This document shows positions 8,464 through 17,304 of a stretch of DNA of 37,618 nucleotides, one piece after another. Below the pieces are notes generated by a model, which saw only the letters and a program-made list of their open reading frames with translations, had not been told where the DNA came from and did not search any database. Numbering within the stretch: the stretch's first letter is position 1; every line of letters begins with the position of its first letter. The position numbers and the translations under genes are program-made. Origin of the DNA: an uncultured Planctomycetaceae bacterium (GTDB taxonomy: Bacteria; Planctomycetota; Planctomycetia; Planctomycetales; Planctomycetaceae); assembly GCA_913031625.1 (NCBI GenBank), contig CAJWGB010000023.1, forward strand, positions 1 to 37,618, given 5' to 3'.

Positions 8464-11400
8464 TTAATCGGTCCACTGTACGAGTGACTCCACATAGGCT
8501 GCGGAACCATCACGCAGCCACCCGTCCAGTTGTGCCGGGTCCTTCAACTGTTGACCTCGCAGCGTGGGAACAACCAGAAACTGGCAATGAGCATCGGGGA
8601 GCGCAGTCATGTCGCCCCAGAGTTTTTCAAACTGAGACACGGGGAAGACATCCTCCTGACCTCGGCCCCAGCGTTTCTTGACATCCTTCAGCGTGATGTA
8701 GGTGGGAAGTCGACTGCTGAGAGCGCGAACAGCCTGCTCGACTGACTGGTGATCATGCAGGTCGGCGCGACTCAGATTGAAGAGTCTCAACAGGCCGTCG
8801 ATTGTGATCCACGTCGTGAGTGAATTGTAGTAGGACAGTCGAAACTCATCTTCTTCGCGGGGCATCGCCAGACCTTCGACGAGGCGGACGCGTCCGTCAA
8901 CTCGAGCAAGCCCACCGCCGCGGTCTTCGAGGCGGCGACTGATGACTTCGTACGAGAGATCAGCACCACCGGCAATGTGCTGACCAAGGCATCCGGGATC
9001 CAGGCCAGCGCCCAGCGTGTCGATGTTGTGAAGCATCAGATACTTTAATTGTGGCTGATCAGCCAGCATTTGCTGCAGTGTGCCATTCAGCAGCAGGTTT
9101 GGGATTTCATACCAGTGACCGACCGGATGCAGACATTGCAGCGGGAGGTTATCTGTGTAGTCTGATGTTTCCCCCGAACTCTGTGCCCAGCCGACCAATG
9201 CAGAACGGACACTGGCGCGAACTTTTTCCTGTTGTTCGTCGAGCACCTGCTGTGGCATTTCTTCCCATGCAAACTGCAGGTCACGTGTGGTGGGAATCAT
9301 TCGGAGACCGACAGAAGCACCGCGTGAGACATAAACACGATCTTCTCTGAGTTCCTCCGCCATCCGACGGATGGGGGAGTCAGTCAGGTAACCTGAAGTA
9401 ATGACGTGTCCCGGTCGGACTCCAACGGCTGAGGCTGTCTTCCGCGTCTTTGCCAGGTGAACGTCAAGGAACGAACGGAATCGCCCGCCCATTCGACAGA
9501 ACGGATTCAGTGCCTTGACGACTCCTGCCCCCTGAGTCCAGCGGCTGCCCACACCGGCTGCAAGAGTGACCACACCGGCCTCGCCCGATTCAAGAGCTGC
9601 CATGCCCGCTGCTGCCGTGTCTTCGGCGATGTCGCCACGCATGTCGGTGACGTCAGCAGGTTGAACGTCTTCAATTGTCACGGCTGGTGAGAGTCGATTT
9701 TGTGCGAGCCCGAGGCGACCGGACTTAAGGTCCTCACGCAGCTGCTCATGGGCCACTGCATCAAATCCGTTACTGGCGAGCAGATCTCTCAGACTTTCTG
9801 CTGTTCCTGCACTTCGCACCGAACCCGGAAGAATTCGAGTAATGAGCCGTTGTGCAAGTTCATTATGATCGTCATCGCTGCGACAGACGTCCCCCGCGCG
9901 TTCCAGTTCCTTCCGCCGCATTGGCGAAAGTGAATTCAAATCGCCTTTCAACAGATCGGGGATGATGAGCGACTGGTATCCGTGGGGCATCTCACCTGTA
10001 TGAATGAGCTCCGCCATGGTGCCGTTGTCATTGATGGCAAAATCGTAAACAACCGGATCCATGGCAAACGGAACACAGTCCTGCATCTGCGTTTTCACTT
10101 CCAGCATCATCTGCTGCAGCCAGTCCTGGGCTTCTTCGCGAATTGATGGATCAAAGATGAATCCCATGCCACCGCCCGACATGCCTCCCAACATCCAGAA
10201 TCCGTGAAACTGGTTGTTGTACTTCTGGCGACAGTGAGCAACGAGCGTCTCCGTGTAGGCGTTTGAACACCACGGGATAATTGTCTGCAGTGGCTCGCGG
10301 AAATTGCGATCTGTGGCTCGGCCGACGGCAGCAATATCACCCTCTGCGAGGGCCTGAGTGATTTCATCGAGCAGGCTGATGGCATCCAGCCGCGCGGCCC
10401 ATTCCTTCTCTGATCGCAGCAGATATTTCTCGGTCACCATTTCAAGGATCGGGCCGACATTCTGCGCCATCCCGCCGTGGACCAGGACGAGGCTGTCCTG
10501 AAGTTTCTGCCTTGTGTCGACGCTCGCTTCAGCGTCAGTGAAAATTGAGTGCTGCGGCATCAGGCGGCCTCGGCTGATACCGAACTCCGGGTCGTCTTTC
10601 GTGGCTGCAGCTCCCTGAATCAGTTTGATCCCCGGCCAGACGCCTCCGGAATCCTGCCAACCACCCCCCGAACCACCGAGCCATTCGCCCAGGATTGCGC
10701 GTGCCGCCACAATACGGCGATCGGCTTCTGTGAGCTGACCGGTAAGGCTGGATACCTGCCCGGTTGCTCGCATGCAGACCGCAATCAGTGAGCCCAGAAG
10801 ATTTGTACTGACAGCCAGACGCGATCCTTTGGGGATGTCGTTGACACGACTCACAATCTCAAGTCCGAGTCCCGGTCCAATCATCCGTGAAAAGATATTG
10901 GCCACAGCGGCCCCGCCGCCTTCCATTCCGGGGGGAATGAGGCCGGATGCAATTACGGCTGCTTTGAGAAGTCCCAGATAGTCACGCCCAAAGTCAAAGA
11001 CTTCACTTACTTCCGTGATGTCTGCGCGAGACTCAAGGTCAATGCTCACCAGTCTCAGAACAGGTTCATCGATTACGCGCAGGCAGCACTCGATCGGTGG
11101 TTGTGGCGATGAATGCCGGCCTCGCACCGCAAGGTCAACGCTGGCATTGATGACTTTGGCCCCTTCCGGAAAGTCCATGCCGAGAAAGAAGATGTCGCTC
11201 CATGCACTGTGAGTAAAGTCCATACGGACAGACGTTCGCTCGCGAAGCGCGGGACATTCGTTACTGGTCTGCGGAACAAGTTCCCGCCGGATGCGAAGGG
11301 GGATGTCAGCAGAGTGGCCAGTACGAAACATCCACTGGTTACCGCGAACAGTCCGAACACTGCGACGGACCTGATTCGCCAGAGTCTGAAACGCCATTCG

Positions 11401-11763
11401 GTGATAGGCTTCTGCCAGACCGCTGGCCAGCGTGACTGTGGGACCCTCCGCGGTTTGTGCCGCCAGAAATGTGTCGACTGCTTCCGGAAAACGTCGGCTC
11501 AGCAGTTGTTCATAGCCGGCAAAAGGAATCGTTCCGGTTTCGCGTCCAGCCAGCTGTTGCGGAAGATGGAAGCGATAAATGGAGTACAGGAAGAACAGCG
11601 CCCGGACTCGCTGATAGAGATTTGGACATGTTCTCCGGAATTTGTCCAGCTGCGCGCAACGAGTCAGCAGGTCATTCGCCGACAAGCCATGACACAGGCG
11701 GTCGAGTGACTGATTTCGGATCTTTGCTTCGTCAGAAGTAATGACCTGCAGCAGGTCTGACAT
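8464..11763 (-). CDS. Bifunctional GHMP-family sugar kinase / UDPGP-type sugar-1-phosphate uridylyltransferase
   Basis: Protein of 1099 residues. The N-terminal part has the three GHMP-kinase motifs: RMDFTHSAWSDIFFLG (180-195, fucokinase-like), PKGSRLAVSTNLLGSL (311-326, the ATP-binding loop) and LGGMSGGGMGF (525-535). GGWQDSGGVWPGIKL at 367-381 is also characteristic of fucokinase-like enzymes. The C-terminal part looks like a UDP-sugar pyrophosphorylase of the UDPGP family, with TLAAGVGSRW...VVKALNPF (733-755) and LHNIDTLGAGLDP (911-923). Predicted reactions are sugar to sugar-1-phosphate and then to UDP-sugar, in the cytoplasm. Known fused fucokinase/GDP-fucose pyrophosphorylases have the opposite domain order. 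It lies 36 bases after a GalU-like gene in the same direction. Which sugar is used is unknown. Confidence 0.8.
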   Translation of the reverse strand: MSDLLQVITSDEAKIRNQSLDRLCHGLSANDLLTRCAQLDKFRRTCPNLYQRVRALFFLYSIYRFHLPQQLAGRETGTIPFAGYEQLLSRRFPEAVDTFLAAQTAEGPTVTLASGLAEAYHRMAFQTLANQVRRSVRTVRGNQWMFRTGHSADIPLRIRRELVPQTSNECPALRERTSVRMDFTHSAWSDIFFLGMDFPEGAKVINASVDLAVRGRHSSPQPPIECCLRVIDEPVLRLVSIDLESRADITEVSEVFDFGRDYLGLLKAAVIASGLIPPGMEGGGAAVANIFSRMIGPGLGLEIVSRVNDIPKGSRLAVSTNLLGSLIAVCMRATGQVSSLTGQLTEADRRIVAARAILGEWLGGSGGGWQDSGGVWPGIKLIQGAAATKDDPEFGISRGRLMPQHSIFTDAEASVDTRQKLQDSLVLVHGGMAQNVGPILEMVTEKYLLRSEKEWAARLDAISLLDEITQALAEGDIAAVGRATDRNFREPLQTIIPWCSNAYTETLVAHCRQKYNNQFHGFWMLGGMSGGGMGFIFDPSIREEAQDWLQQMMLEVKTQMQDCVPFAMDPVVYDFAINDNGTMAELIHTGEMPHGYQSLIIPDLLKGDLNSLSPMRRKELERAGDVCRSDDDHNELAQRLITRILPGSVRSAGTAESLRDLLASNGFDAVAHEQLREDLKSGRLGLAQNRLSPAVTIEDVQPADVTDMRGDIAEDTAAAGMAALESGEAGVVTLAAGVGSRWTQGAGVVKALNPFCRMGGRFRSFLDVHLAKTRKTASAVGVRPGHVITSGYLTDSPIRRMAEELREDRVYVSRGASVGLRMIPTTRDLQFAWEEMPQQVLDEQQEKVRASVRSALVGWAQSSGETSDYTDNLPLQCLHPVGHWYEIPNLLLNGTLQQMLADQPQLKYLMLHNIDTLGAGLDPGCLGQHIAGGADLSYEVISRRLEDRGGGLARVDGRVRLVEGLAMPREEDEFRLSYYNSLTTWITIDGLLRLFNLSRADLHDHQSVEQAVRALSSRLPTYITLKDVKKRWGRGQEDVFPVSQFEKLWGDMTALPDAHCQFLVVPTLRGQQLKDPAQLDGWLRDGSAAYVESLVQWTD

Positions 11764-11799
11764 GTTGGCCGTCCGGAGGCTCAGTTGGGGGTGGATTGA

Positions 11800-12642
11800 T
11801 CAGGAATCCTGAGCCAGCTGTCTGACGAGTTCCGTCAGCAGCAGGTCTCGATCGACTCCGCCCAGAGTGATGGCCAGTTGAGCAAGCAGCAGGCCGTATC
11901 GATAACTGGTGTTAAATCGCTGACCGTCTACTTCGAACGCAAGGTACTGTTCCGACTGAGCCAGCTTTGCCAGCGAGGAAGAAAGGTCAATTGTCGCGCC
12001 CGCTTCTGCGGCATCGAGTGACTCCTGCAACAGTTCAAGGATGCCTGGGGTAAGGACATGCATTCCGAACAGACAGAGGTAGTGACCGGCACGCTGTCCG
12101 GCGACGACCAGTTCCTGTTCCGCCACTGTTGGCGTGGGCTTCTCGATGACAGTGGAGACCTCATAGAGTCCGTCGTGCCGAGGAACAGGAGTCCCGCCGA
12201 CTGTCCCAAAGAACACGATCTCGTTTTCACGAGTTGCCTGGATGGCTGACACGGCACATTCGTGCTGTTCAGCGACCTCGCAAAGCTGAGCTGCACAGCT
12301 CTTGTCACTGCGGCTCACGTACAGGTGATCGGAAACCAGATGAAGGAATGGTTGTCCTTCGACGAAAGAGCCTGCTCGCAGGATGGCATCGCCGTATCCA
12401 CGAGGGCTGTCCTGTTCAAAAAAGACAAGTCGTGATGCGTGAGCCTCTGCAGCGTCAACGTAAGGCTGCGACTGCCCGGGGCGCACAATGACTGCAACCT
12501 CCTCAATACCTGCGTTAACAACTTCATCAAGTGTTCGTCGCAGGGCGGTACCTGGTCTGCCCTCACGGTCGACCACATTCTGGAGTGGAAGACTGGAGTG
12601 GTTATCTCCCGCTGCTGTGATGACGGCTTTGGTGACTTTCAT
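11800..12642 (-). CDS. GalU-like nucleotidyltransferase with an atypical nucleotide-binding motif
   Basis: Protein of 280 residues from the ATG at 12642; a longer frame to 12756 exists, but homology-like sequence begins with MKVTKAVITAAG. The fold signature is that of NTP_transferase/GalU enzymes: an N-terminal beta strand and loop, DEVVNAGIEEVAVIVRPGQ (37-55), HLVSDHLYV, a segment containing VIEKPTPTVAE, and a C-terminal helix region. The loop that is normally G-x-G-T-R reads AAGDNHSSLPLQ at 10-21, so the usual Gly-Thr-Arg and the following lysine context are changed. It may have altered nucleotide use, act as a partner subunit, or be catalytically weak. It precedes the kinase/uridylyltransferase fusion by 36 bases, which suggests a shared pathway. 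Confidence 0.7.
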   Translation of the reverse strand: MKVTKAVITAAGDNHSSLPLQNVVDREGRPGTALRRTLDEVVNAGIEEVAVIVRPGQSQPYVDAAEAHASRLVFFEQDSPRGYGDAILRAGSFVEGQPFLHLVSDHLYVSRSDKSCAAQLCEVAEQHECAVSAIQATRENEIVFFGTVGGTPVPRHDGLYEVSTVIEKPTPTVAEQELVVAGQRAGHYLCLFGMHVLTPGILELLQESLDAAEAGATIDLSSSLAKLAQSEQYLAFEVDGQRFNTSYRYGLLLAQLAITLGGVDRDLLLTELVRQLAQDS

Positions 12643-12724
12643 GACCGCTTTCTGTGGAGGGCAATTGGCCGACTCAGGCAGGAACGTTAGCACGTGAAAC
12701 CGGCAGAACCGAGGCTTTCCATCT

Positions 12725-12979
12725 TCAGGCCCATGCAGGACGCTCATTCCGGTCACCGGGGAGTGACAGATTGGCTGATTCTGCCGATCCTGACGTTGAG
12801 TTCTCCAATAGTTCAGGCTTGATCCATTGAAAATGGTCCGCCGTGGCCATCAGTTCCTGCTTCCGTGAATCAACCATCCCTCGGATGCCTGCCTCATGCT
12901 GCCGAAGCCGCTGAAACCCGGCCCGGTACTTCCCAGCGCAGCCAGTTTTCTGCATCCGGTGGGGGTAAATCCTGGACAC
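12725..12979 (-). CDS. Possible small protein, 84 residues (hypothetical)
   Basis: A minus-strand frame starts with GTG at 12979; an internal ATG nine codons in is also possible. It encodes a basic N-terminal half rich in Arg, Gln and His (KYRAGFQRLRQHEAG), a Lys/Glu/Ile/Trp stretch (FQWIKPELLEN) and a Ser-rich tail. Codon choice (CAG, CTG, CGG, AAG, ATC) resembles that of the neighbouring genes more than a random shadow frame would. It lies directly upstream of the nucleotidyltransferase and overlaps its longer, unlikely 5' extension. No family is recognised; it may be non-coding. Confidence 0.3.
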   Translation of the reverse strand: MSRIYPHRMQKTGCAGKYRAGFQRLRQHEAGIRGMVDSRKQELMATADHFQWIKPELLENSTSGSAESANLSLPGDRNERPAWA

Positions 12980-13020
12980 TGCAGAATACTGTCACGCACT
13001 TCGGTGCCTGCGAGTGGATG

Positions 13021-13050
13021 TTGTCAATTGCATCGCCGACTCCCTACAGT
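13021..13050 (+). promoter_or_regulatory. Candidate sigma70-type promoter for the PQQ-like gene
   Basis: TTGTCA at 13021-13026 and TACAGT at 13045-13050 are separated by 18 bases, a reasonable match to the vegetative consensus. Transcription would start about 90 bases before the ATG at 13149. The call rests on sequence pattern alone. Confidence 0.3.
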
Positions 13051-13148
13051 AGAAACAGTTTCTGGCTCAATAATGGGGATGGTGCATCCATCAACAGGCT
13101 GCTTCTCCTGCCACGGTTAATCCCCTTTCATTCCATCGGAACATGCTT

Positions 13149-14492
13149 ATGAAGTTCACTCCACCGATGATTGCTGTCTTCCTTATATCTGCAGTCAATG
13201 GGGACGACTGGCCACAATGGATGGGGGCTGATCGTGATGGTGCCTGGCATGAAGATGGAGTTCTGGATGAGTTTCCAAAACAGGGGCCCACTCTCCGCTG
13301 GACGCAGAAAATCGGAACCGGGTATTCGGGACCGGCAGTCGCAGATGGGTTTGTCTATGTGATGGATCGCATTCCCGGCAAACTGGATGGTGAAGCCAGG
13401 TATCTGCATGAAGGTGATGTGCCGAAGAATCATAATTTTATTCGACAGCTTCTTCCGGGCACCGAGCGTGTTGTCTGCCTGCGTGAGTCCGATGGCGAAG
13501 TTCAGTGGGTCTATGAGTACGATTGCCCCTATTCAACAGTATCTACTTATGCGATTGGGCCGCGAGCAACTCCGACGGTTGCCGATGGTCACGTCTATGT
13601 CGTCGGTGCAGAAGGTCATCTGACTTGTCTTGATGCACAAAGCGGTCGAGTTGTCTGGAAGAAGGACTATGCTAGAGATTTTGGTCAGGCAGTCCCAAAC
13701 TGGGGCTTCTCTGCGCCACCTCTGGTCGACGAGAATCTGTTGATCTGTATCGTGGGTGGAAGAGGGTCCACGGTCGTTGCCTTCGATCGGATGACGGGCA
13801 ACATCGTCTGGAGAGCACTCGATGCTTCTGAGCCTGGCTACAGTGCTCCAGTCATTCGCACGATTAACGACGAGCGACAGCTGCTGATCTGGGACGCTGA
13901 CGCGGTCAGCGGACTGGATCCGCGCACTGGCAAAGTATTCTGGACGGTTCCCTTCCCGAGCACATTCAAGATGTCAATCGCGACGCCCCAGGTCGCCGGC
14001 AATTCCATTTTTGTAATGTGCTTCAATGGTAAGTGTGCCCTGGTCACGGTTGGGGAAGATGGCCGCTCGGCCGCTCTCAGGTGGACGGGGGGACGCCGAA
14101 AGGGAATTGACGGGGTCCATAATACTGCGCAGATTATTGACGGGCATATCTATGGATGCGGCAACGGTGGTCGCTACATCTGTGCCCGGCTCTCCGATGG
14201 GGAACAGCTCTGGTCGACATTTGATGCGGTCAGTGCAAAACGCCCGATTTACTGGGGCAATGTTTTTACCGTGCGTCATCAGGATCGATTCTTCCTTGCC
14301 AATGATATTGGGGAATTGATCATCGCAAAGCTGAGCCCGGCCGGTTACGAAGAGATCAGCAAGGCGCAATTGATTGATCCAACGCATGACATCGGGGCTC
14401 GCCGACTGGTATGGTCTCATCCGGCATTCGCCAACAGGTCAGTCTACCTGAGGAACGATAAAGAGATTCGTTGTTACTCACTGGCAAAGTAG
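13149..14492 (+). CDS. Secreted PQQ-like (BamB-type) beta-propeller protein
   Basis: Protein of about 447 residues with a short signal peptide (MKFTPPMIAVFLISAVNG) followed at once by DDWPQWMGADRDGAW, the usual opening of planctomycete PQQ-like proteins. The rest shows repeated blades with the W(K/R)xx and A-x-G-x-V/L-(Y/F)-V patterns, for example GPAVADGFVYVMD, ATPTVADGHVYVVGAEGHL and GRVVWKKDYARD. The family binds pyrroloquinoline-quinone-like ligands or acts as a scaffold; the individual function is unknown. The start at 13149 is preferred over 13143 because it gives a cleaner signal peptide. It stands alone on the plus strand and converges with the next gene. Confidence 0.85.
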   Translation: MKFTPPMIAVFLISAVNGDDWPQWMGADRDGAWHEDGVLDEFPKQGPTLRWTQKIGTGYSGPAVADGFVYVMDRIPGKLDGEARYLHEGDVPKNHNFIRQLLPGTERVVCLRESDGEVQWVYEYDCPYSTVSTYAIGPRATPTVADGHVYVVGAEGHLTCLDAQSGRVVWKKDYARDFGQAVPNWGFSAPPLVDENLLICIVGGRGSTVVAFDRMTGNIVWRALDASEPGYSAPVIRTINDERQLLIWDADAVSGLDPRTGKVFWTVPFPSTFKMSIATPQVAGNSIFVMCFNGKCALVTVGEDGRSAALRWTGGRRKGIDGVHNTAQIIDGHIYGCGNGGRYICARLSDGEQLWSTFDAVSAKRPIYWGNVFTVRHQDRFFLANDIGELIIAKLSPAGYEEISKAQLIDPTHDIGARRLVWSHPAFANRSVYLRNDKEIRCYSLAK

Positions 14493-14594
14493 TTAAACGG
14501 CGACTTCGCCACGGACTTCTCCCGAGGTCACACGCCTGGACTCAGCGGGGTTCAGTGAACGGTTGCAGCACGCCGGATTTTCGCCTGGTTCGGC

Positions 14595-16088
14595 TTACTG
14601 AGGAATCTGATTGACCGTGTACCATGCTGTTTCGTGCAACAGGGGCTCTCCATCGTTCGAACGTACGCCGGCAGCCGTGATTTCGTGAATGTAGCCTTCG
14701 CGCAGATCTGCAATCCGGACCTCCGCAGACAGACCATCTTCGGCAACGCTGACACCTGTCACTTTGAGGTCCTGATGATCCACTTCGGGGCTGCCGTAAC
14801 CGGGTGAATAGAAATGAGTAAACGTTCCGACCTTCCATGACGTCAGTTTTCGGGTTGCTTTCGGATCAACTGGTTGAGTGAATCTCACGGAGAATCCGTT
14901 TCTGCGAATTCGGATCGTCTGGAATTCAAACGGAGTTTTGCCTGTCCACTCCAGACGCTGGAGTGCGTACGGCTGAGGTCCGCGGGCCGGCCAGCCTCGC
15001 GAGCATCCGCCTGCCAGATACTGCCCTTCTCTGGTCAGGATGGCACCGATCAGACCTGTGCTGAATCCTTCGCGAAACGGAAAACAGGCGCCCTGGTAAA
15101 CACCATTCACAAGTTCGGTATCTGCCCGCATCAGCAGGCTGAGTGTGTAATCTGCCACGAATAACTGACCGTTGAACGGTCCGAAGTTTCCTTCCGATTC
15201 GTCCAGAGTAATCGCCGATGCAGACTGTCCCATTCGTTTGTAGGGGAAGACAACACTGGGGGGGACCAGCTGCGGAATCCTCGCCGCTTCCAGATGCTGA
15301 CGCTGTTCTCTGCCGCCTTTCGGTTCGGCCGGAACCGGTCCCATGTTGGGAGCAGCTTTGTACCACGGGAAACTGATGGGATGTCCCATGAATCCGCCTG
15401 GGCGAAGGTGTTTCAGCGAACAGGCTCCATTCCACGGTCCCTGATTCTCGACGTAGAACATGTCGCCGGCGGCGTTCATTCCGATTCCACCGGGACTGCG
15501 AAGTCCACTGCAGGTGGGGATCGTTTTGCCTTCGGGGGTCGTTCGTAGACACCAGCCTCGAAACAGACTCTCAGATGTATAAGAACCGGTTAGGCAGTGG
15601 ACCGTCCACAGATTCCCGTCGCGATCAAATTTTGAGCCGTAGGTGAATTCATGCTCACCGCCGAATCCCCAGGTGTCGCAGATTGTCTCAAATCGATCTG
15701 CTCGATCGTCGCCATCGAGATCTGTGATTCGAGTCACTTCGCATTGCTGAGTTGCATAGAGTGCCTTCTTTTCGGCGTTCCATGCGAGGCCAAAGACTTC
15801 GTGGAGTCCGCTGGCAAACAGCTGGTACTTCACTTCGCCTTGACCAAGGGCACCTGAAACGAAATAGATTTCTCCCCGTCGCGTTCCGATAGCAAGTCGG
15901 CCATCCGGCAGTCGCTCGAAACTGGAGGCCTCGAGGTTGATGCTCTGACTGATGGGGACATCAGTGAGCTGATAATACTCGGCCTCACGTTCGTGGACGG
16001 GGCGGATTGGCGGCAGGTCATCTGCGCAGGTGAAGGGAACAGATGAACAGGCCAGGCCTGCGAGGAATGATCTAAGAAGAGCCGACAT
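14595..16088 (-). CDS. Secreted sorbosone-dehydrogenase-like beta-propeller protein
   Basis: Protein of 497 residues with a signal peptide (about 1-22, ending near TCADD). The middle reads as a six-bladed soluble glucose/sorbosone dehydrogenase-like propeller: LEASSFERLPDGRLAIGTRRG, GLHEVFGLAWNAEKKALYAT, DLDGDDRADRFETI, then HEFTYGSKFDRDGNLWTVHC (each cited in part). C-terminal residues from about 400 form a beta-sandwich-like extension (TSWKVGTFTHFYSPGYGSPE, then GYIHEITAAGV) common in planctomycete 'membrane-bound dehydrogenase' proteins. There is no CxxCH motif, so no attached cytochrome domain, unlike many relatives. It begins 5 bases after the M29 peptidase stop and is last in a three-gene minus-strand set. 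Confidence 0.75.
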   Translation of the reverse strand: MSALLRSFLAGLACSSVPFTCADDLPPIRPVHEREAEYYQLTDVPISQSINLEASSFERLPDGRLAIGTRRGEIYFVSGALGQGEVKYQLFASGLHEVFGLAWNAEKKALYATQQCEVTRITDLDGDDRADRFETICDTWGFGGEHEFTYGSKFDRDGNLWTVHCLTGSYTSESLFRGWCLRTTPEGKTIPTCSGLRSPGGIGMNAAGDMFYVENQGPWNGACSLKHLRPGGFMGHPISFPWYKAAPNMGPVPAEPKGGREQRQHLEAARIPQLVPPSVVFPYKRMGQSASAITLDESEGNFGPFNGQLFVADYTLSLLMRADTELVNGVYQGACFPFREGFSTGLIGAILTREGQYLAGGCSRGWPARGPQPYALQRLEWTGKTPFEFQTIRIRRNGFSVRFTQPVDPKATRKLTSWKVGTFTHFYSPGYGSPEVDHQDLKVTGVSVAEDGLSAEVRIADLREGYIHEITAAGVRSNDGEPLLHETAWYTVNQIPQ

Positions 16089-16093
16089 TGAAT

Positions 16094-17218
16094 CTACTCC
16101 TGAGGCAGGCCTTCGTTCAGTGGCTGCAGGTCATCCGGTACGAAGAATCCGTCTTTGCGAATAAGTTCGCCGTCGAACGAAATCTCTCCGCCTCCGTAGT
16201 CTGCTCGCTGAATCAGAACCAGGTCCCAGTGGACTTTACTGCGGTTGCCGTTGTCCGCATCGTCATAGGCGTTGCCTGGAGTAAAGTGGAAGGACCCACC
16301 AATCTTTTCGTCAAACAGTGTGTCCAGCATCGGGTGAAGGATCCTGTTGTTGGTACCAAAGGACCATTCACCGATGTAGCGTGCTCCGTCATCCCGATCC
16401 AGAATTCGATTGAGTCGCTCCGGTGCGTTTGCACAGGTCGCCTTTTCAATTCGACCGTCCTTCAGTTCGAACTCGATGCCGTCAAATACGACTCCCTGAT
16501 ACCGAGACTGTGTGTTGAATTTGATGGTGCCATTGACACTCTCTTTCACCGGCGCGGTGAAGCACTCGCCATCGGGGATATTGCATTCTCCGGCACACGG
16601 CACGACAGGGATGTCTTTGATCGAGAATCTCAGATCCGTTCCCGGCGCTGTGATGTGTACCTGGTCGGCAGCTTCCATTCGAGCAACCAGAGGCTTCAGG
16701 TCCTCGGCCATCTTTGCGTAGTCTGCCGTGCAAACGTCGAAGTAGAAGTCTTCAAACGCTGACGAGCTCTTTTGAGCGGACTGCGCCATCGACGGCGTTG
16801 GGTACCTCAAGACGACCCAGCGTGTATCTTTCACACGGACATCGATATGCACTTGGCTCCACCAGTGCTCTGTATAGAGTTCCATCTTTTCCGGAGGAAC
16901 ATCCGAGAGCTCATCAGAATTGGCGGCACCACGAATACCGATGTACGCAGCTGCCGCTTCCATGGCTGTTCGTTCCAGGCTGCCAGGCCAGTCCATACTC
17001 TCTTCGGTAGCCCCCATGTACAGGCTGCGCAGAACGGTATTGTTTTTCCAATAAACCATCGGCGTGCCGCCACGTGCGTAGACGGCGTCCACCAGTGCGC
17101 AGACAAGGTTTGGTTCCGGCAGGTCAAAAGCCTCGATGATGACCTTTTCACCGGACTGTACACGGCAACTGTGATCAACCAGAGTTTCAGCCAGCTGATC
17201 GATTCGTGGATCCTTCAC
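16094..17218 (-). CDS. M29-family metallo-aminopeptidase (aminopeptidase T/AmpS-like)
   Basis: Protein of 374 residues, close to the normal family length (~370-410). The conserved metal-site residues of the M29 clan appear in order: Glu218 (GECFTAP), Glu284 (YIGEWSFGTN), His311 (GGSFHFTPGNAY), His330 and Asp332 (SKVHWDLV). GECNIPDGECFTAPV and ESVNGTIKFN match the family pattern. No signal peptide is present, so it should be cytoplasmic. It would release N-terminal amino acids using a dinuclear metal centre. It lies between two exported propeller proteins: 86 bases separate it from the PQQ-like gene upstream and 5 bases from the sorbosone-dehydrogenase-like gene downstream. Confidence 0.9.
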   Translation of the reverse strand: MKDPRIDQLAETLVDHSCRVQSGEKVIIEAFDLPEPNLVCALVDAVYARGGTPMVYWKNNTVLRSLYMGATEESMDWPGSLERTAMEAAAAYIGIRGAANSDELSDVPPEKMELYTEHWWSQVHIDVRVKDTRWVVLRYPTPSMAQSAQKSSSAFEDFYFDVCTADYAKMAEDLKPLVARMEAADQVHITAPGTDLRFSIKDIPVVPCAGECNIPDGECFTAPVKESVNGTIKFNTQSRYQGVVFDGIEFELKDGRIEKATCANAPERLNRILDRDDGARYIGEWSFGTNNRILHPMLDTLFDEKIGGSFHFTPGNAYDDADNGNRSKVHWDLVLIQRADYGGGEISFDGELIRKDGFFVPDDLQPLNEGLPQE

Positions 17219-17304
17219 GGAGTCTTCCTTTCAAGAACTATTCAGATTGCGCGTAGCCTAATGGCTGCTGAGAATGTGGGCGAGTGGAGCCTGTCGGCCG
17301 TCCA

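Larger units (their letters stand above)
12643..13148. other. Divergent intergenic region, about 500 bases
   Basis: This spacer separates the minus-strand nucleotidyltransferase operon from the plus-strand PQQ-like gene. It contains one coding-like minus-strand frame (12725-12979) and a sigma70-like promoter candidate reading rightward (13021-13050). I see no tRNA, repeat or strong terminator in it. Confidence 0.6.

Noticed and set aside
11113-11709. 198-codon plus-strand frame antisense to the kinase/uridylyltransferase fusion
   Set aside because: Fully covered by the N-terminal region and kinase motifs of the real gene; no recognisable protein features.
14500-14511. GGCGA-ct-TCGCC hairpin after the PQQ-like gene as an intrinsic terminator
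   Set aside because: Stem of only five pairs, two-base loop and no T-run; not enough to call a terminator.
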